Below are positions 30,580 to 38,913 of a stretch of 46,609 nucleotides of DNA, one piece after another. Origin of the DNA: Oscillospiraceae bacterium (lineage in GTDB: Bacteria > Bacillota > Clostridia > Oscillospirales > QAMX01); the NCBI GenBank assembly GCA_015067705.1, contig SVLW01000013.1, positions 1-46,609 on the forward strand. The letters run 5' to 3'. The notes beneath the pieces were generated by a model, which did not search any database, was not told the DNA's origin, and saw only the letters and a list, made by a program, of their open reading frames with translations. Positions within the stretch are counted from its first letter, which is position 1, and every line of letters starts with the position of its first letter. Position numbers and translations under genes: made by a program.

Positions 30580-30984
30580 TTATCTCTTGGAGAACTGGGG
30601 AGCACGACGTGCGGCCTTGAGACCGTACTTCTTACGCTCTTTCATTCTCGGGTCACGGGTCAGGAAGCCGGACTTCTTGAGAACTGCCTTATATTCTTCG
30701 TTAGCCTTCACGAGAGCGCGGGCGAGGCCATGACGGATGGCGCCGGCCTGGCCGGTGAAGCCGCCGCCCATGACGGTGCACTCGACGTCGAACTTGCCGA
30801 GGGTCTCGGTGACGGAGAAGGGCTGACGAACGATGAGCTTCATGGTCTCGAGACCGAAGTACTCTTCGATGTCGCGGCCGTTGATCTTGATCTCACCGGT
30901 GCCGTTGGGGTACAGGCGAACGCGGGCGACAGAGGACTTTCTGCGGCCGGTGCCGTAATGATACATTTTCTTGCTCTGATACAT
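30580..30984 (-). CDS. rpsI: 30S ribosomal protein S9
   Basis: The 134-residue protein is a full S9 with [15 protein letters not shown] near the N-terminus, the core [19 protein letters not shown], and the conserved tail [11 protein letters not shown]...APQFSKR whose last Lys-Arg reaches the ribosomal P site. The ATG at 30984 follows GGAGG. It lies 17 bases after rplM, the usual pairing. Confidence 0.97.
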   Translation of the reverse strand: MYQSKKMYHYGTGRRKSSVARVRLYPNGTGEIKINGRDIEEYFGLETMKLIVRQPFSVTETLGKFDVECTVMGGGFTGQAGAIRHGLARALVKANEEYKAVLKKSGFLTRDPRMKERKKYGLKAARRAPQFSKR

Positions 30985-31001
30985 GGTTCGTTTCCTCCTT
31001 C

Positions 31002-31436
31002 TTACAGCTTGCCGGTCCACTCTACAGGCTTCTGGGCCTCGTGGATATGGTTTGCGCCAACAAAGAGCTTCAGGCGCTTCAGCTGCTCACGGCCGTTGTG
31101 GTTGCGGGGCAGCATGCCGCGGACTGCCAGCTGCATAGCCAGCTCGGGCTTGCTCTGCATCAGGAGGCGGTACTTGGTTTCCTTCAGACCACCCGGATAA
31201 CCGGAATGGGTGCGATAGAACTTCTGCTCCAGCTTGCGGCCGGTCAGGATAGCCTTCTCGACATTGATCACGATGACATAGTCGCCGCAATCCTGGTTGG
31301 GGGTATACTCGGCTTTGTGCTTGCCGCGCAGGAGATGCGCAGCGGCAGCAGCGGTACGGCCAAGGGGCTTGTCAGCCGCATCGAGGATGTACCAGTTGTG
31401 CTGCATGGTCTCGGGCTTTGCCATGTAGGTAGACAT
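31002..31436 (-). CDS. rplM: 50S ribosomal protein L13
   Basis: The 144-residue protein is L13: [44 protein letters not shown] and [30 protein letters not shown] are characteristic. It is an early-assembly 50S protein. The ATG at 31436 follows GGAGGAAAG; longer frames run into the leader. It heads the rplM-rpsI operon, with a leader of about 235 bases. Confidence 0.97.
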   Translation of the reverse strand: MSTYMAKPETMQHNWYILDAADKPLGRTAAAAAHLLRGKHKAEYTPNQDCGDYVIVINVEKAILTGRKLEQKFYRTHSGYPGGLKETKYRLLMQSKPELAMQLAVRGMLPRNHNGREQLKRLKLFVGANHIHEAQKPVEWTGKL

Positions 31437-31671
31437 TTTCTTTCCTCCGCTTATAGTGTATTCAGAAACCAGGGAAGAAAGCCGCCGGACAACGCAAAAG
31501 CCAAAGACCCTTTTCTTTGGTTTTTGCGCTGACCGGAACCACCGGATTGCGGCAGGCCGCAAGTGCGGTTATGTTCGGACTTTCCAGCCGTGGTAACGCA
31601 CGATTTCGGGGCGATTCTCTCGCCGTTTCATCAAAAGAACCGGGCGATAACGACACAGTTATCGTTCGGCC
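31437..31671 (-). promoter_or_regulatory. Structured rplM leader RNA (candidate L13 autoregulatory leader)
   Basis: The 5' leader has about 235 bases. A hairpin near its start pairs CGATAAC with GTTATCG (31644-31665), and a long stem at 31493-31529 pairs CGCAAAAACCAAAGA with TCTTTGGCTTTTGCG. Firmicute rplM genes are known to carry an L13-binding leader; the match to that family is by position, not by a covariance search. Confidence 0.5.
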
Positions 31672-31677
31672 TTGATA

Positions 31678-31706
31678 GTTATACCACACGCGAAAATAAA
31701 TGTCAA
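31678..31706 (-). promoter_or_regulatory. Sigma-A promoter of rplM-rpsI
   Basis: TTGACA (31701-31706), 17 bases, TATAAC (31678-31683) on the minus strand. Confidence 0.85.
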
Positions 31707-31836
31707 TACCTTTTTTCGAATTTTTTAATTTGTAATTTCGATGCTCTTGTTTTCTCCGTTTTCCTCCTGTTTCCTCTTGTTTTCAAATATCCGACTTTCA
31801 CTTTTTCTGCGCGTTCCCCTGTCGCGGCCTTCCCTG

Positions 31837-31920
31837 TTCCGGGAAATTGCGATTTTTCCGGGAAAAGCGCTACCAATCTTTCCCGGGATATGCTATACTG
31901 AATATGTATATCCCGGAAAG
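31837..31920. promoter_or_regulatory. DUF3810 operon promoter with four TTCC(S)GGAA-type repeats
   Basis: TTCCGGGAAA occurs at 31837-31846 and 31856-31865, TTTCCCGGGA at 31880-31889 and TCCCGGAAAG at 31911-31920. They surround an extended -10 TGCTATACT (31891-31899) for the plus-strand operon. Confidence 0.5.
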
Positions 31921-31937
31921 GAAAAGGAGGACAATGC

Positions 31938-33056
31938 ATGCGGCGGAAAGAAGGATCCTATTTAACGGCGGGAACCATATGGCGCTTTGTGTTTGCCGCG
32001 TTTATGCTGACGGTGTTTTTCGTGACCCGTGCGGTCTTTGTGGGGAATCCCCAGTATGCCGATACCTATCAGGACGTGACAAAGGCCATCGCCATGATCC
32101 TGTCCGGCGCCCTCTCCTATATTTCCTTTACGGTGGCGGAACTGCTTATTTTCCTGATTCTGACGGTGATCCTCCTGTATCTGGCGATTTCCGTCTATCA
32201 GATGTGCGTCACACACGAAGTGCTGCCGCGGCTGTGGCGGATGCTGGGCAATGTTCTGGCCTTTGGCTCTGCGGTGCTGATGCTGTTCTTTGTGATGTTC
32301 GGCACCAATTATTACTGTTCCCCGCTCGCCCAGCGGATGGAGCTGCCCTCCACGGAGGAGCTGGGGCAGGAGGAGCTGATCCTGCTCACCACGCATATGC
32401 GGGATCAGGCCAACACCTATGCCGACATGGTGCCCCGTGATCTGGAGGGCTATTGTGAATTCGGCGGATTTTCCGCTCTGGCCGGTCTGGTACCCATGGG
32501 GTATCAGGTACTTTCCGAAGAATACCGGTTCCTTGACAGCACCTATGCGCCCGTCAAGGGCATCGCCACCGGGCAGGTAGTGGCGTCCTTTGGCATCACC
32601 GGCTTTTACTTCCCCTTCACCGGAGAATGTCTCGTAGTGCCGGAGCGCCCGGACCAGTCCATCCTCTTCACCATGGCGCACGAGACGGCGCATCGTCTGG
32701 CCATTGCGCCGGAGGACGAGGCGAACTTCGTCGCCTTCCTCTCCTGCCGCGCCAACACAGACCGGCGCGTCACCTATTCCGGCTATTTCATGGCATATAT
32801 TTATTGTATCAACGCCCTCTATGATGTGAATGCCGATGCGGCACGGGAGATCCAGAGCGGTGTGAACAACAATCTGGCCATCGATATCGCCCAGCACAAC
32901 GAAGCAGTCCGCGCAAACGACGGCTTCCTGTCTGACGTGGGCAACGCGGTGAATGACACCTACTTAAAGAGCCTGGGGCAGGAGCAGGGCACCGAGAGCT
33001 ATGACCGGATGGTGACGCTGCTGCTAGCCGAATATAAAGGAGAACTGTACGCATGA
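31938..33056 (+). CDS. DUF3810-family membrane protein with zinc-protease motif
   Basis: The 372-residue protein has three hydrophobic segments in its first third (about 13-33, 55-95, 107-128) and a C-terminal domain with HETAH (residues 248-252) in ILFTMAHETAHRLAIAPEDEANF, the HExxH pattern of zinc metallopeptidases with a downstream Glu. This fits the DUF3810 family, whose substrate is not known to me. The catalytic part probably faces outside. GGAGG precedes the ATG. The stop overlaps the next GNAT gene by 4 bases. Confidence 0.85.
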   Translation: MRRKEGSYLTAGTIWRFVFAAFMLTVFFVTRAVFVGNPQYADTYQDVTKAIAMILSGALSYISFTVAELLIFLILTVILLYLAISVYQMCVTHEVLPRLWRMLGNVLAFGSAVLMLFFVMFGTNYYCSPLAQRMELPSTEELGQEELILLTTHMRDQANTYADMVPRDLEGYCEFGGFSALAGLVPMGYQVLSEEYRFLDSTYAPVKGIATGQVVASFGITGFYFPFTGECLVVPERPDQSILFTMAHETAHRLAIAPEDEANFVAFLSCRANTDRRVTYSGYFMAYIYCINALYDVNADAAREIQSGVNNNLAIDIAQHNEAVRANDGFLSDVGNAVNDTYLKSLGQEQGTESYDRMVTLLLAEYKGELYA

Positions 33057-33487
33057 GTGAAATCACCTGCCGGCTGATCCGGCACGAGGATTATTCGGAG
33101 CTTCACAAAATCCGCATCAAGGTATTTGTGGACGAACAGCATTTTGTGGAAGAGATCGACGATATGGACGACGACTGCTGGCACGCGCTACTGTCGGTGG
33201 ACGGCGTTCCGGCGGGCACGGCCCGGGCATACTTTATGGAGGACGGCACCTGCAAGATCGGCCGTGTGGCGGTTCTGCCGGAATACCGCGGCCTGCATCT
33301 GGGCCAGCAGGTGATGACCTATCTGGAGGGCGAGATGCGGAAGCTGGGTGCAGAACGCTTTTTGGTAGGCGCACAGGTACGCGCCTCCGGCTTTTATGCC
33401 AAGCTGGGCTATACCGCCCATGGCGAGGAATACCTGGACGAATACTGCCCTCATATCAATATGTATAAGCCGCCCTTTACCGCATGA
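33053..33487 (+). CDS. GNAT-family N-acetyltransferase (ElaA/YjcF-like)
   Basis: The 144-residue protein has IRIKVFVDEQHFVEEIDDMDDDCWHAL, the 'R..VFV.EQ' opening of ElaA/YjcF-type acetyltransferases, then IGRVAVLPEYRGLHLGQQVM as the acetyl-CoA loop and ASGFYAKLGYTAHGEEYLDE. It uses acetyl-CoA; the acceptor is unknown. It overlaps both neighbours by 4 bases (ATGA), so translation should be coupled. Confidence 0.9.
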   Translation: MSEITCRLIRHEDYSELHKIRIKVFVDEQHFVEEIDDMDDDCWHALLSVDGVPAGTARAYFMEDGTCKIGRVAVLPEYRGLHLGQQVMTYLEGEMRKLGAERFLVGAQVRASGFYAKLGYTAHGEEYLDEYCPHINMYKPPFTA

Positions 33488-33966
33488 GAATCTGTACCTT
33501 TGAAGAGGGCTGTCCCAAGTGGCTGGACGAGATCCGGGTGCTGCCGGAGCAGCTCTGGTATGTGGACGGGCTTACCGCCCGGGATGCCAACCGGGAGTAT
33601 CTCGACGACCGCGGGGCGGGAATGCCCTGCCGGCAATATTTCGTGCTGGAGGACGAGCGGCCCGTGGGAATCTTTACCCTGTCCATAAGACCCCGGAACC
33701 GATACGAACCGGGGACGGAGGGCACGGCCTATTATCTGGGACGGCTGATGCTGGATCAGGGGGCGCAGGGACGGGGCCTGGGGCGGCAGATCGCCGCGGC
33801 CGCGGCCGCCCTTTGCCGGGAAGGCGTGCTGGGGACTGCCGCCTGGTGCTATCTTTCCTGCAACCGGGAGAACACGCCCGGCATCCGGGCCTATGAGCGC
33901 GCCGGATTTCAAAAACTTCCGATCGACTATGATGAATGGGAAGACCTGTATCGCCTGTCGCTGTGA
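33484..33966 (+). CDS. GNAT-family N-acetyltransferase
   Basis: The 160-residue protein shows FVLEDERPVGIFTLSI, YYLGRLMLDQGAQGRGLGRQI (acetyl-CoA loop) and NTPGIRAYERAGF, the full GNAT core. The substrate is unknown. It is the last gene of the three-gene unit, and the terminator stem starts before its stop codon. Confidence 0.88.
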   Translation: MRICTFEEGCPKWLDEIRVLPEQLWYVDGLTARDANREYLDDRGAGMPCRQYFVLEDERPVGIFTLSIRPRNRYEPGTEGTAYYLGRLMLDQGAQGRGLGRQIAAAAAALCREGVLGTAAWCYLSCNRENTPGIRAYERAGFQKLPIDYDEWEDLYRLSL

Positions 33967-33990
33967 CAGGGGGATACAGGTCTTCCTTGC
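33943..33990 (+). terminator. Terminator overlapping the GNAT stop codon
   Basis: GACCTGTATC/GATACAGGTC (10 bp) with an inner CCTGTC/GACAGG stem is followed by TTCCTTGCTCTTGC, a moderate T-rich tail. Confidence 0.75.
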
Positions 33991-33992
33991 TC

Positions 33993-34020
33993 TTGCACTT
34001 TTCCGGGAATCTGGTATACT
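33993..34020 (+). promoter_or_regulatory. tldD-tldE promoter with a TTCCGGGAA motif
   Basis: TTGCAC (33993-33998), 16 bases, TATACT (34015-34020) with an extended TGG. TTCCGGGAA (34001-34009) in the spacer matches the repeats before the DUF3810 operon. Confidence 0.6.
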
Positions 34021-34052
34021 GATACCATCAAATCAAAAAGAAGGGAACCTCT

Positions 34053-35456
34053 ATGAGTTTTTCTGCATTTTTAGAGTCCAGACGTGCGGATGCCCGAAAG
34101 CTGGTGACGGCGCTTCGGAAGCAGTATGCCTACGTCAGCGTGCTGGGCTCCGACATTCAGGCCAAATCCTTCCGCGCAGACCGCAATTCCTCCGGCATTA
34201 CGTCCGGCCGTGACACGGAATGCGGCTTTGTGGTGAAGCTTTCAAACGGCGGTGTATTCTTTGAATACTCTCTGGATGATATCACGGGCGATATTCCCGC
34301 CCTTGCCGCATCCATTGCAGAGGCATTTGATCTGCAGACGCTGCTTTCCGGGAACACCATCGATCCCGTCACCCTCCCCGATGAGCCGCTTCGCCAGTCC
34401 TTTGCCCGGGAGAATGATCTGGCGGCGTATACGAATGACCGTCTGCTTTCCATCTGTAAAGAGCTCAGCGCCGAACTTATCGCAAAGGACGAGCATGTCT
34501 TAAACGCCGTTGCCATGATCGGCACCCGGGAAGTGTCCCAGCTGTTCCTCTCGGAGAATCGGGAGCTTGACCAGAACTATACCTGGGTCAATGGCTATCT
34601 CGTGGCCATTTACCGGGACAACGACAAGGTCGTGCAGGCCCGGGAGGGCGCAAACGCCCATCTGCTGGGCGACGTGCTGCGGGAGCTGCCGCAGTGCACG
34701 GACAAACTGCTTGCAAAAGCACAGAAGCTTACCACCGCAAAGCCCATTGAGCCGGGCGTTTATGACATCATCACCGATCCCTCCATCACCGGCCTCATTG
34801 CCCACGAGGCATTTGGTCACGGCGTCGAGATGGATCAGTTCGTGAAGGACCGTGCCCTGGGCAAGGAATACGTGGGCAAGTATGTGGCCTCCCCCATCTG
34901 CAATATGCGGGACGGCGCCGCCGCCACGCTCAGCGCCGCATCCTATTTCTTTGATGACGACGGCGTGCTGGCCGGGGATACACAGATCATAAAGGACGGC
35001 ATTCTGGTAGCGGGAATCTCCGATCTGGCCTCTGCCGCCCAGCTGGGCACCCGGCCCACCGGAAACGGCCGCCGGGAATCCTCCCGCCGCAAGGCCTATT
35101 CCCGTATGACCAACACCTTCTTCGAGCCGGGAAAGGACAAACTGGAGGACATGATCGCCTCCATCGACCACGGCTATATGCTCTTTGAGACCAACAACGG
35201 CATGGAGGACCCGAAAAACTGGGCCATCCAGTGCGTGGCGGAATACGGCATCGAAATCGTGGACGGCAAGCTCACGGAGAATTACGTCTCTCCGGTGGTG
35301 ATGAGCGGCTATGTGCCGGATCTTCTGCAGTCCATCACGATGATCTCCGACGACTTCCAGATCGAAGGCGCCGGCAGCTGCGGCAAGGGATACAAAGAAT
35401 GGGTGCGCGTCAGTGACGGCGGCCCGGCATTGAAAGCAAGGGTGAAACTGGGATGA
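34053..35456 (+). CDS. tldD: TldD-family metalloprotease, catalytic subunit
   Basis: The 467-residue protein is TldD: the zinc motif HEAFGHGVEMD (near residue 250) carries the HExxxH pattern of this family, with SGRDTECGFVVKLSNGGVFFEYS at the N-terminus and RRKAYSRMTNTFFEPG late. TldD and TldE form a heterodimer that cuts unfolded peptides and, in other bacteria, matures modified peptides such as microcin B17. No peptide precursor is visible here. AGAAGGGAA precedes the ATG. It overlaps tldE by 4 bases. Confidence 0.93.
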   Translation: MSFSAFLESRRADARKLVTALRKQYAYVSVLGSDIQAKSFRADRNSSGITSGRDTECGFVVKLSNGGVFFEYSLDDITGDIPALAASIAEAFDLQTLLSGNTIDPVTLPDEPLRQSFARENDLAAYTNDRLLSICKELSAELIAKDEHVLNAVAMIGTREVSQLFLSENRELDQNYTWVNGYLVAIYRDNDKVVQAREGANAHLLGDVLRELPQCTDKLLAKAQKLTTAKPIEPGVYDIITDPSITGLIAHEAFGHGVEMDQFVKDRALGKEYVGKYVASPICNMRDGAAATLSAASYFFDDDGVLAGDTQIIKDGILVAGISDLASAAQLGTRPTGNGRRESSRRKAYSRMTNTFFEPGKDKLEDMIASIDHGYMLFETNNGMEDPKNWAIQCVAEYGIEIVDGKLTENYVSPVVMSGYVPDLLQSITMISDDFQIEGAGSCGKGYKEWVRVSDGGPALKARVKLG

Positions 35457-36727
35457 AACAGATCGTTGAAATGCTCGACCGGGACAGCCGGGTGAGCGAT
35501 TATAAACTGAATATCACAAGAAAAGAGAGCCTGGAGCTCTTCTATGTCAAAGGCAGGCTGGAGACCGTGCGGCGCACGGACACCACCGACCGGGAAGTGA
35601 CCGTATATGTGGAGCACGACGGCTTCCTGGGCGACGCGCAGTTCTTCCTCTATGCCGCCACCACGCCGGAAGAAGTGGCCCAGCGCATTGACGAGGCCGT
35701 TGAGAAGGCCCTTTTGATCAATAACCAGGCCTATACCCTCCCGGCGGAGGAGCAGGGCAAGTACGAGGTGGAGAGCAACTTCGCAGACTGCGCCATGCCT
35801 GAGATGGCGGCGCGGTTGGCCGATGCGGTGTTTGCCGCAAACGTCACGGAGCACACCGCACTGAACGCCGTGGAGATCTTCCTCAATAAATACACCGAAA
35901 AGGTGTTCAACAGCCGTAACCTCTGCAAGACCCAGGTGCGCTACAGCGCCATGGTGGAGGCCATCCCCACCTATAACGGGGAGACGCAGAGCGTGGAGCT
36001 CTATGAGCAGTATAACATTTCCTCCTTCGATGCCGCTGCCGTCACAGCAGAGATCGCCGAAAAGCTGCAGGAAGTGGCGGCGCGCAATGCCGCGGTGCGG
36101 CCGGACGTGATGCCGGAATGCCCGGTGGTCCTCCGCAAGCTGGAGCTTGCCGAGCTGATGGGCGAAATCGCCTATCAGGCCAATTATGCAGGCATCTATG
36201 CCCACGCCACCTTATTCGGCAAGGGCGACTGCATCCAGAAGGAACCCCAGGGCGACCGCATCACGCTGCGGATGATGGGCGAACTGGCCGGAAATATCGC
36301 CAGCGCCAAGTTCGACAGCGACGGCATGACTCTGCGGGACACCAGCATCGTGGAGGATGGACAGCTTGTGGCCTATTATGGCGCAAACCGCTACGGCCAG
36401 TATCTGCAGGAGGAGCCCACCGGCGCCCTGCACTGTATGCAGGTCTCGCCCGGTACGGCGGAGGCCGCCGTCTTTGAGGAGGGAACGGTGTTGGATATTC
36501 TCTCCATGTCCGGTCTGCAGGTGGATTTCTACAGCGACTATATCGGCGGCGAGATCCGTCTGGCCTATCTCCGCGAAAACGGCCGGGTCACGCCGGTGAC
36601 CGGAATCTCCGTCTCCGGCAAGCTCAGCGAGGTGCTGAACTCCGTCCGCTTCTCCAAAGAAATCGACACCCATGACCAGTACACCGGCCCCGCAAAGGCC
36701 CTGCTCACCGGCATGAAAATCTTCTAA
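35453..36727 (+). CDS. tldE: TldE/PmbA-family partner subunit
   Basis: The 424-residue protein is a PmbA/TldE homologue: NYAGIYAHATLFGKGDCIQ replaces the zinc motif of TldD, and MMGELAGNIASAKFDSDGMTLRDT plus TPVTGISVSGKLSEVLNSV match the family end. It has no HExxxH, so it is the non-catalytic half of the TldD-TldE pair. The ATGA overlap with tldD supports equal synthesis. Confidence 0.92.
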   Translation: MKQIVEMLDRDSRVSDYKLNITRKESLELFYVKGRLETVRRTDTTDREVTVYVEHDGFLGDAQFFLYAATTPEEVAQRIDEAVEKALLINNQAYTLPAEEQGKYEVESNFADCAMPEMAARLADAVFAANVTEHTALNAVEIFLNKYTEKVFNSRNLCKTQVRYSAMVEAIPTYNGETQSVELYEQYNISSFDAAAVTAEIAEKLQEVAARNAAVRPDVMPECPVVLRKLELAELMGEIAYQANYAGIYAHATLFGKGDCIQKEPQGDRITLRMMGELAGNIASAKFDSDGMTLRDTSIVEDGQLVAYYGANRYGQYLQEEPTGALHCMQVSPGTAEAAVFEEGTVLDILSMSGLQVDFYSDYIGGEIRLAYLRENGRVTPVTGISVSGKLSEVLNSVRFSKEIDTHDQYTGPAKALLTGMKIF

Positions 36728-36734
36728 GAAACCA

Positions 36735-36775
36735 AACCACCCCTGTGCGATGCACAGGGGTGGTTTTTCTTATTT
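36735..36775. terminator. Terminator between convergent tldE and aldo/keto reductase
   Basis: A 14-bp perfect stem (AACCACCCCTGTGC and its complement) is followed by TTTTTCTTATTT on the plus side. Confidence 0.85.
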
Positions 36776-37777
36776 CAGGATCTCTTCGATTTTCTCAAGT
36801 TCTTCGGCGGTGAATGCCGGGCCGTGGATGGCGGCGATGTTCTCGACGATCTGCTCCGGACGGCTGGCGCCGATAAGGGCGGAGGTCGTCACCGGATCCC
36901 GCAGCACCCACTGCAGAGCCATCTGCGCCAGGGTCTGGCCGCGCGCGGCAGCCAGCTCGTTCAGGGCACGGATCACCGTGAGGCGTTCCTCCGTGATGGC
37001 GGCGGGCGTCAGGAAGCGGGGATCATGGGCCGCGCGGGAATCGGCAGGAATGCCATTTAAGTAGCGGCCGGTGAGGAGGCCGTTCTGGAGCGGTGCAAAG
37101 CAGATGCAGCCCACGCCCTCCCGGCGCAGTACCTCCTGCAGACTGCCCACGCCCTCCATGGGCCGCTCCACATGGCGGTTCATCATAGAATAGCTGGGCT
37201 GGTGAATCAAAAGATGCGTGCCAAGGCTGCCCAGGGCACGGATCATGGCGTCGGTTTCCTCGGCGTTATAATTGGAGATTCCTACATAGAGCGCCTTGCC
37301 GCTGCGCAGGATCTGTTCCAGTGCGCCGGCGGTTTCCTCCACCGGCGTATCGGGATCAGGCCGATGGTGATAGAAAATGTCCACATAGTCGAGATTCATG
37401 CGTTTCAGGGACTGGTCCAGACTGGCGATCAGATATTTCCGGCTGCCATGATCGCCATAGGGGCCCGCCCACATATCAAAGCCGGCCTTTGTGGAGATCA
37501 CCAGTTCATCCCGGTAGGGCAGGAAATCCTGCAGAAGATGCCGGCCGAAGTTCCGCTCCGCCTCGCCATAAGGCGGGCCGTAGTTATTGGCCAGGTCAAA
37601 ATGGGTAATGCCGTGATCAAAGGCGGTGCGCAGCAGACTCTGCTGGACGCCGAAGGGCGTAATGTCGCCAAAGTTGTGCCAGAGCCCCAGAGAGATCTCC
37701 GGCAGCATCAGGCCGCTCTTGCCGCAGCGGCGGTATTTCATCCCCTCATAGCGGGATGCGGCTGCAAGATAATTCAT
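36770..37777 (-). CDS. Aldo/keto reductase (YghZ-like)
   Basis: The 335-residue protein is a TIM-barrel NADPH-dependent reductase of the YghZ/Kv-beta-like subgroup. It has HFDLANNYGPPYGEAERNFG (catalytic Asp and Tyr), STKAGFDMWAGPYGDHGSRKY (catalytic Lys region), VDIFYHHRPDPDTPVEE (His) and the cofactor end SALIGASRPEQIVEN. Escherichia coli YghZ reduces L-glyceraldehyde-3-phosphate and methylglyoxal; the substrate here is not certain. The ATG follows AGGAG, overlapping the stop of the URO-D gene, which suggests an operon. Confidence 0.92.
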   Translation of the reverse strand: MNYLAAASRYEGMKYRRCGKSGLMLPEISLGLWHNFGDITPFGVQQSLLRTAFDHGITHFDLANNYGPPYGEAERNFGRHLLQDFLPYRDELVISTKAGFDMWAGPYGDHGSRKYLIASLDQSLKRMNLDYVDIFYHHRPDPDTPVEETAGALEQILRSGKALYVGISNYNAEETDAMIRALGSLGTHLLIHQPSYSMMNRHVERPMEGVGSLQEVLRREGVGCICFAPLQNGLLTGRYLNGIPADSRAAHDPRFLTPAAITEERLTVIRALNELAAARGQTLAQMALQWVLRDPVTTSALIGASRPEQIVENIAAIHGPAFTAEELEKIEEILK

Positions 37778-37788
37778 AGACAGTCTCC

Positions 37789-38748
37789 TCAGATTCGTTC
37801 ATTCATGGCGTCCACCACCCACTGGATGCGGCGGGGATCGATCCCAGCGGGCAGGGTGCAGTCGGCGCCCAGCATGATGCCGCGGTCGCCGTGCTTTTCG
37901 ACCAAAGCATGGGCATAGGCCTTGACCTCTTCTTCTGTACCGGTGGCAAGAATGCCGCCGGGGCGATTGTCAAAGCCGCCCAGCACGCACTTGTCATCAA
38001 AAAACGCCTTGCCCTTTGTGAGGTCCAGACCCTCCACAGAACAGGCCCAGTTCACCGCCTGGGCAGGATAATCGCGCCAGACCTCCAGATTGTTTGGAAC
38101 TCCGGCCCAGCCGCAGCAATGGAGGATGTTATAGTCCGAGACCCCGTTGGCCGCCTCCAAAACCGCCAGATCACTGGGGGTGATCAGGTCGCGGTATTCC
38201 TCCGCAGTAAAGCGATCCCGCTCGCCGCCCTGGACGCAGTAATAGATACCGTCCACGCCGGCCTCCTTCACCAGAAGCTCGCACAGGAGGGAATTGTCCT
38301 GGGCAATCACATCCAGCGCATGAAGCAGGGCATCGGGATTTTCTTTCAAAAAGCGCATGACCACCTCATCCGAAGTGCCGAAACGAAGGGAGGAAAACGG
38401 CGCGAATACATGATATAAGACCATACAGTCGCTGGAAAGACCCTCCCGCACAGCCGCGGCACGCGCCACCTGCTCGCGGATGAACGCACTATCGGGGCCC
38501 AGCGGCTCCATAAAGAACCAGTCGTCCGCGGTTTTTGCATTCTTTACCACGAGACTCGGATAATCAAAATAGCCATCACACATCAGATTGGCAATATCCG
38601 TATCCACCTGATTATAGTAATCAAGATGCGCCTGAATACAAGGCTCACCCAACTGCTTTTCCGTCGGGAAATGGAACCAGAACCCCACAGGCGGCCGATC
38701 CACCGGCTGGTTATGCATGGCCGCGATCACGCGCTCCCGTTTCATCAT
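37789..38748 (-). CDS. Uroporphyrinogen decarboxylase (URO-D) family protein
   Basis: The 319-residue protein starts KRERVIAAMHNQPVDRPPVGFWFH, the classical opening of URO-D family members, and has the barrel motifs ILHCCGWAGVPNNLEVW and LGGFDNRPGGILATGTEEEVKAYAHA. Heme synthesis genes are absent nearby, and the family also holds corrinoid or thiol methyltransferases (MtbA/CmuA types), so a methyl-transfer role is possible. The residue set needed for true URO-D activity was not checked. GGGAGG precedes the ATG. Confidence 0.85.
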   Translation of the reverse strand: MMKRERVIAAMHNQPVDRPPVGFWFHFPTEKQLGEPCIQAHLDYYNQVDTDIANLMCDGYFDYPSLVVKNAKTADDWFFMEPLGPDSAFIREQVARAAAVREGLSSDCMVLYHVFAPFSSLRFGTSDEVVMRFLKENPDALLHALDVIAQDNSLLCELLVKEAGVDGIYYCVQGGERDRFTAEEYRDLITPSDLAVLEAANGVSDYNILHCCGWAGVPNNLEVWRDYPAQAVNWACSVEGLDLTKGKAFFDDKCVLGGFDNRPGGILATGTEEEVKAYAHALVEKHGDRGIMLGADCTLPAGIDPRRIQWVVDAMNERI

Positions 38749-38780
38749 CGTATCATGCCTCCCTTTTTCTTCTTTTTTTC

Positions 38781-38786
38781 AGTATA
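38781..38786 (-). promoter_or_regulatory. Extended -10 promoter of the URO-D/reductase pair
   Basis: TATACT preceded by TGG on the minus strand, about 33 bases before the start codon; the -35 is poor. Confidence 0.45.
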
Positions 38787-38854
38787 CCATAGAAATCAGA
38801 AAATGCACGAGGATTCTGCGGGAAAACAGAAAAAAGTCAAAAGAACCCCACCAC

Positions 38855-38883
38855 TTGCGTTTTTTATGACCGTGTGTTATAAT
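38855..38883 (+). promoter_or_regulatory. Sigma-A promoter of the 3D-domain protein/ksgA unit
   Basis: TTGCGT (38855-38860), 17 bases, TATAAT (38878-38883), 30 bases before the start codon. Confidence 0.8.
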
Positions 38884-38913
38884 AATGTGAATTCATATGA
38901 CATTGGAGCATAT

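Noticed and set aside
31560-31620. GGAAAGTCCGAAC on the minus strand, like part of RNase P RNA
   Set aside because: Only a short match inside the rplM leader; no other conserved RNase P segment is nearby.
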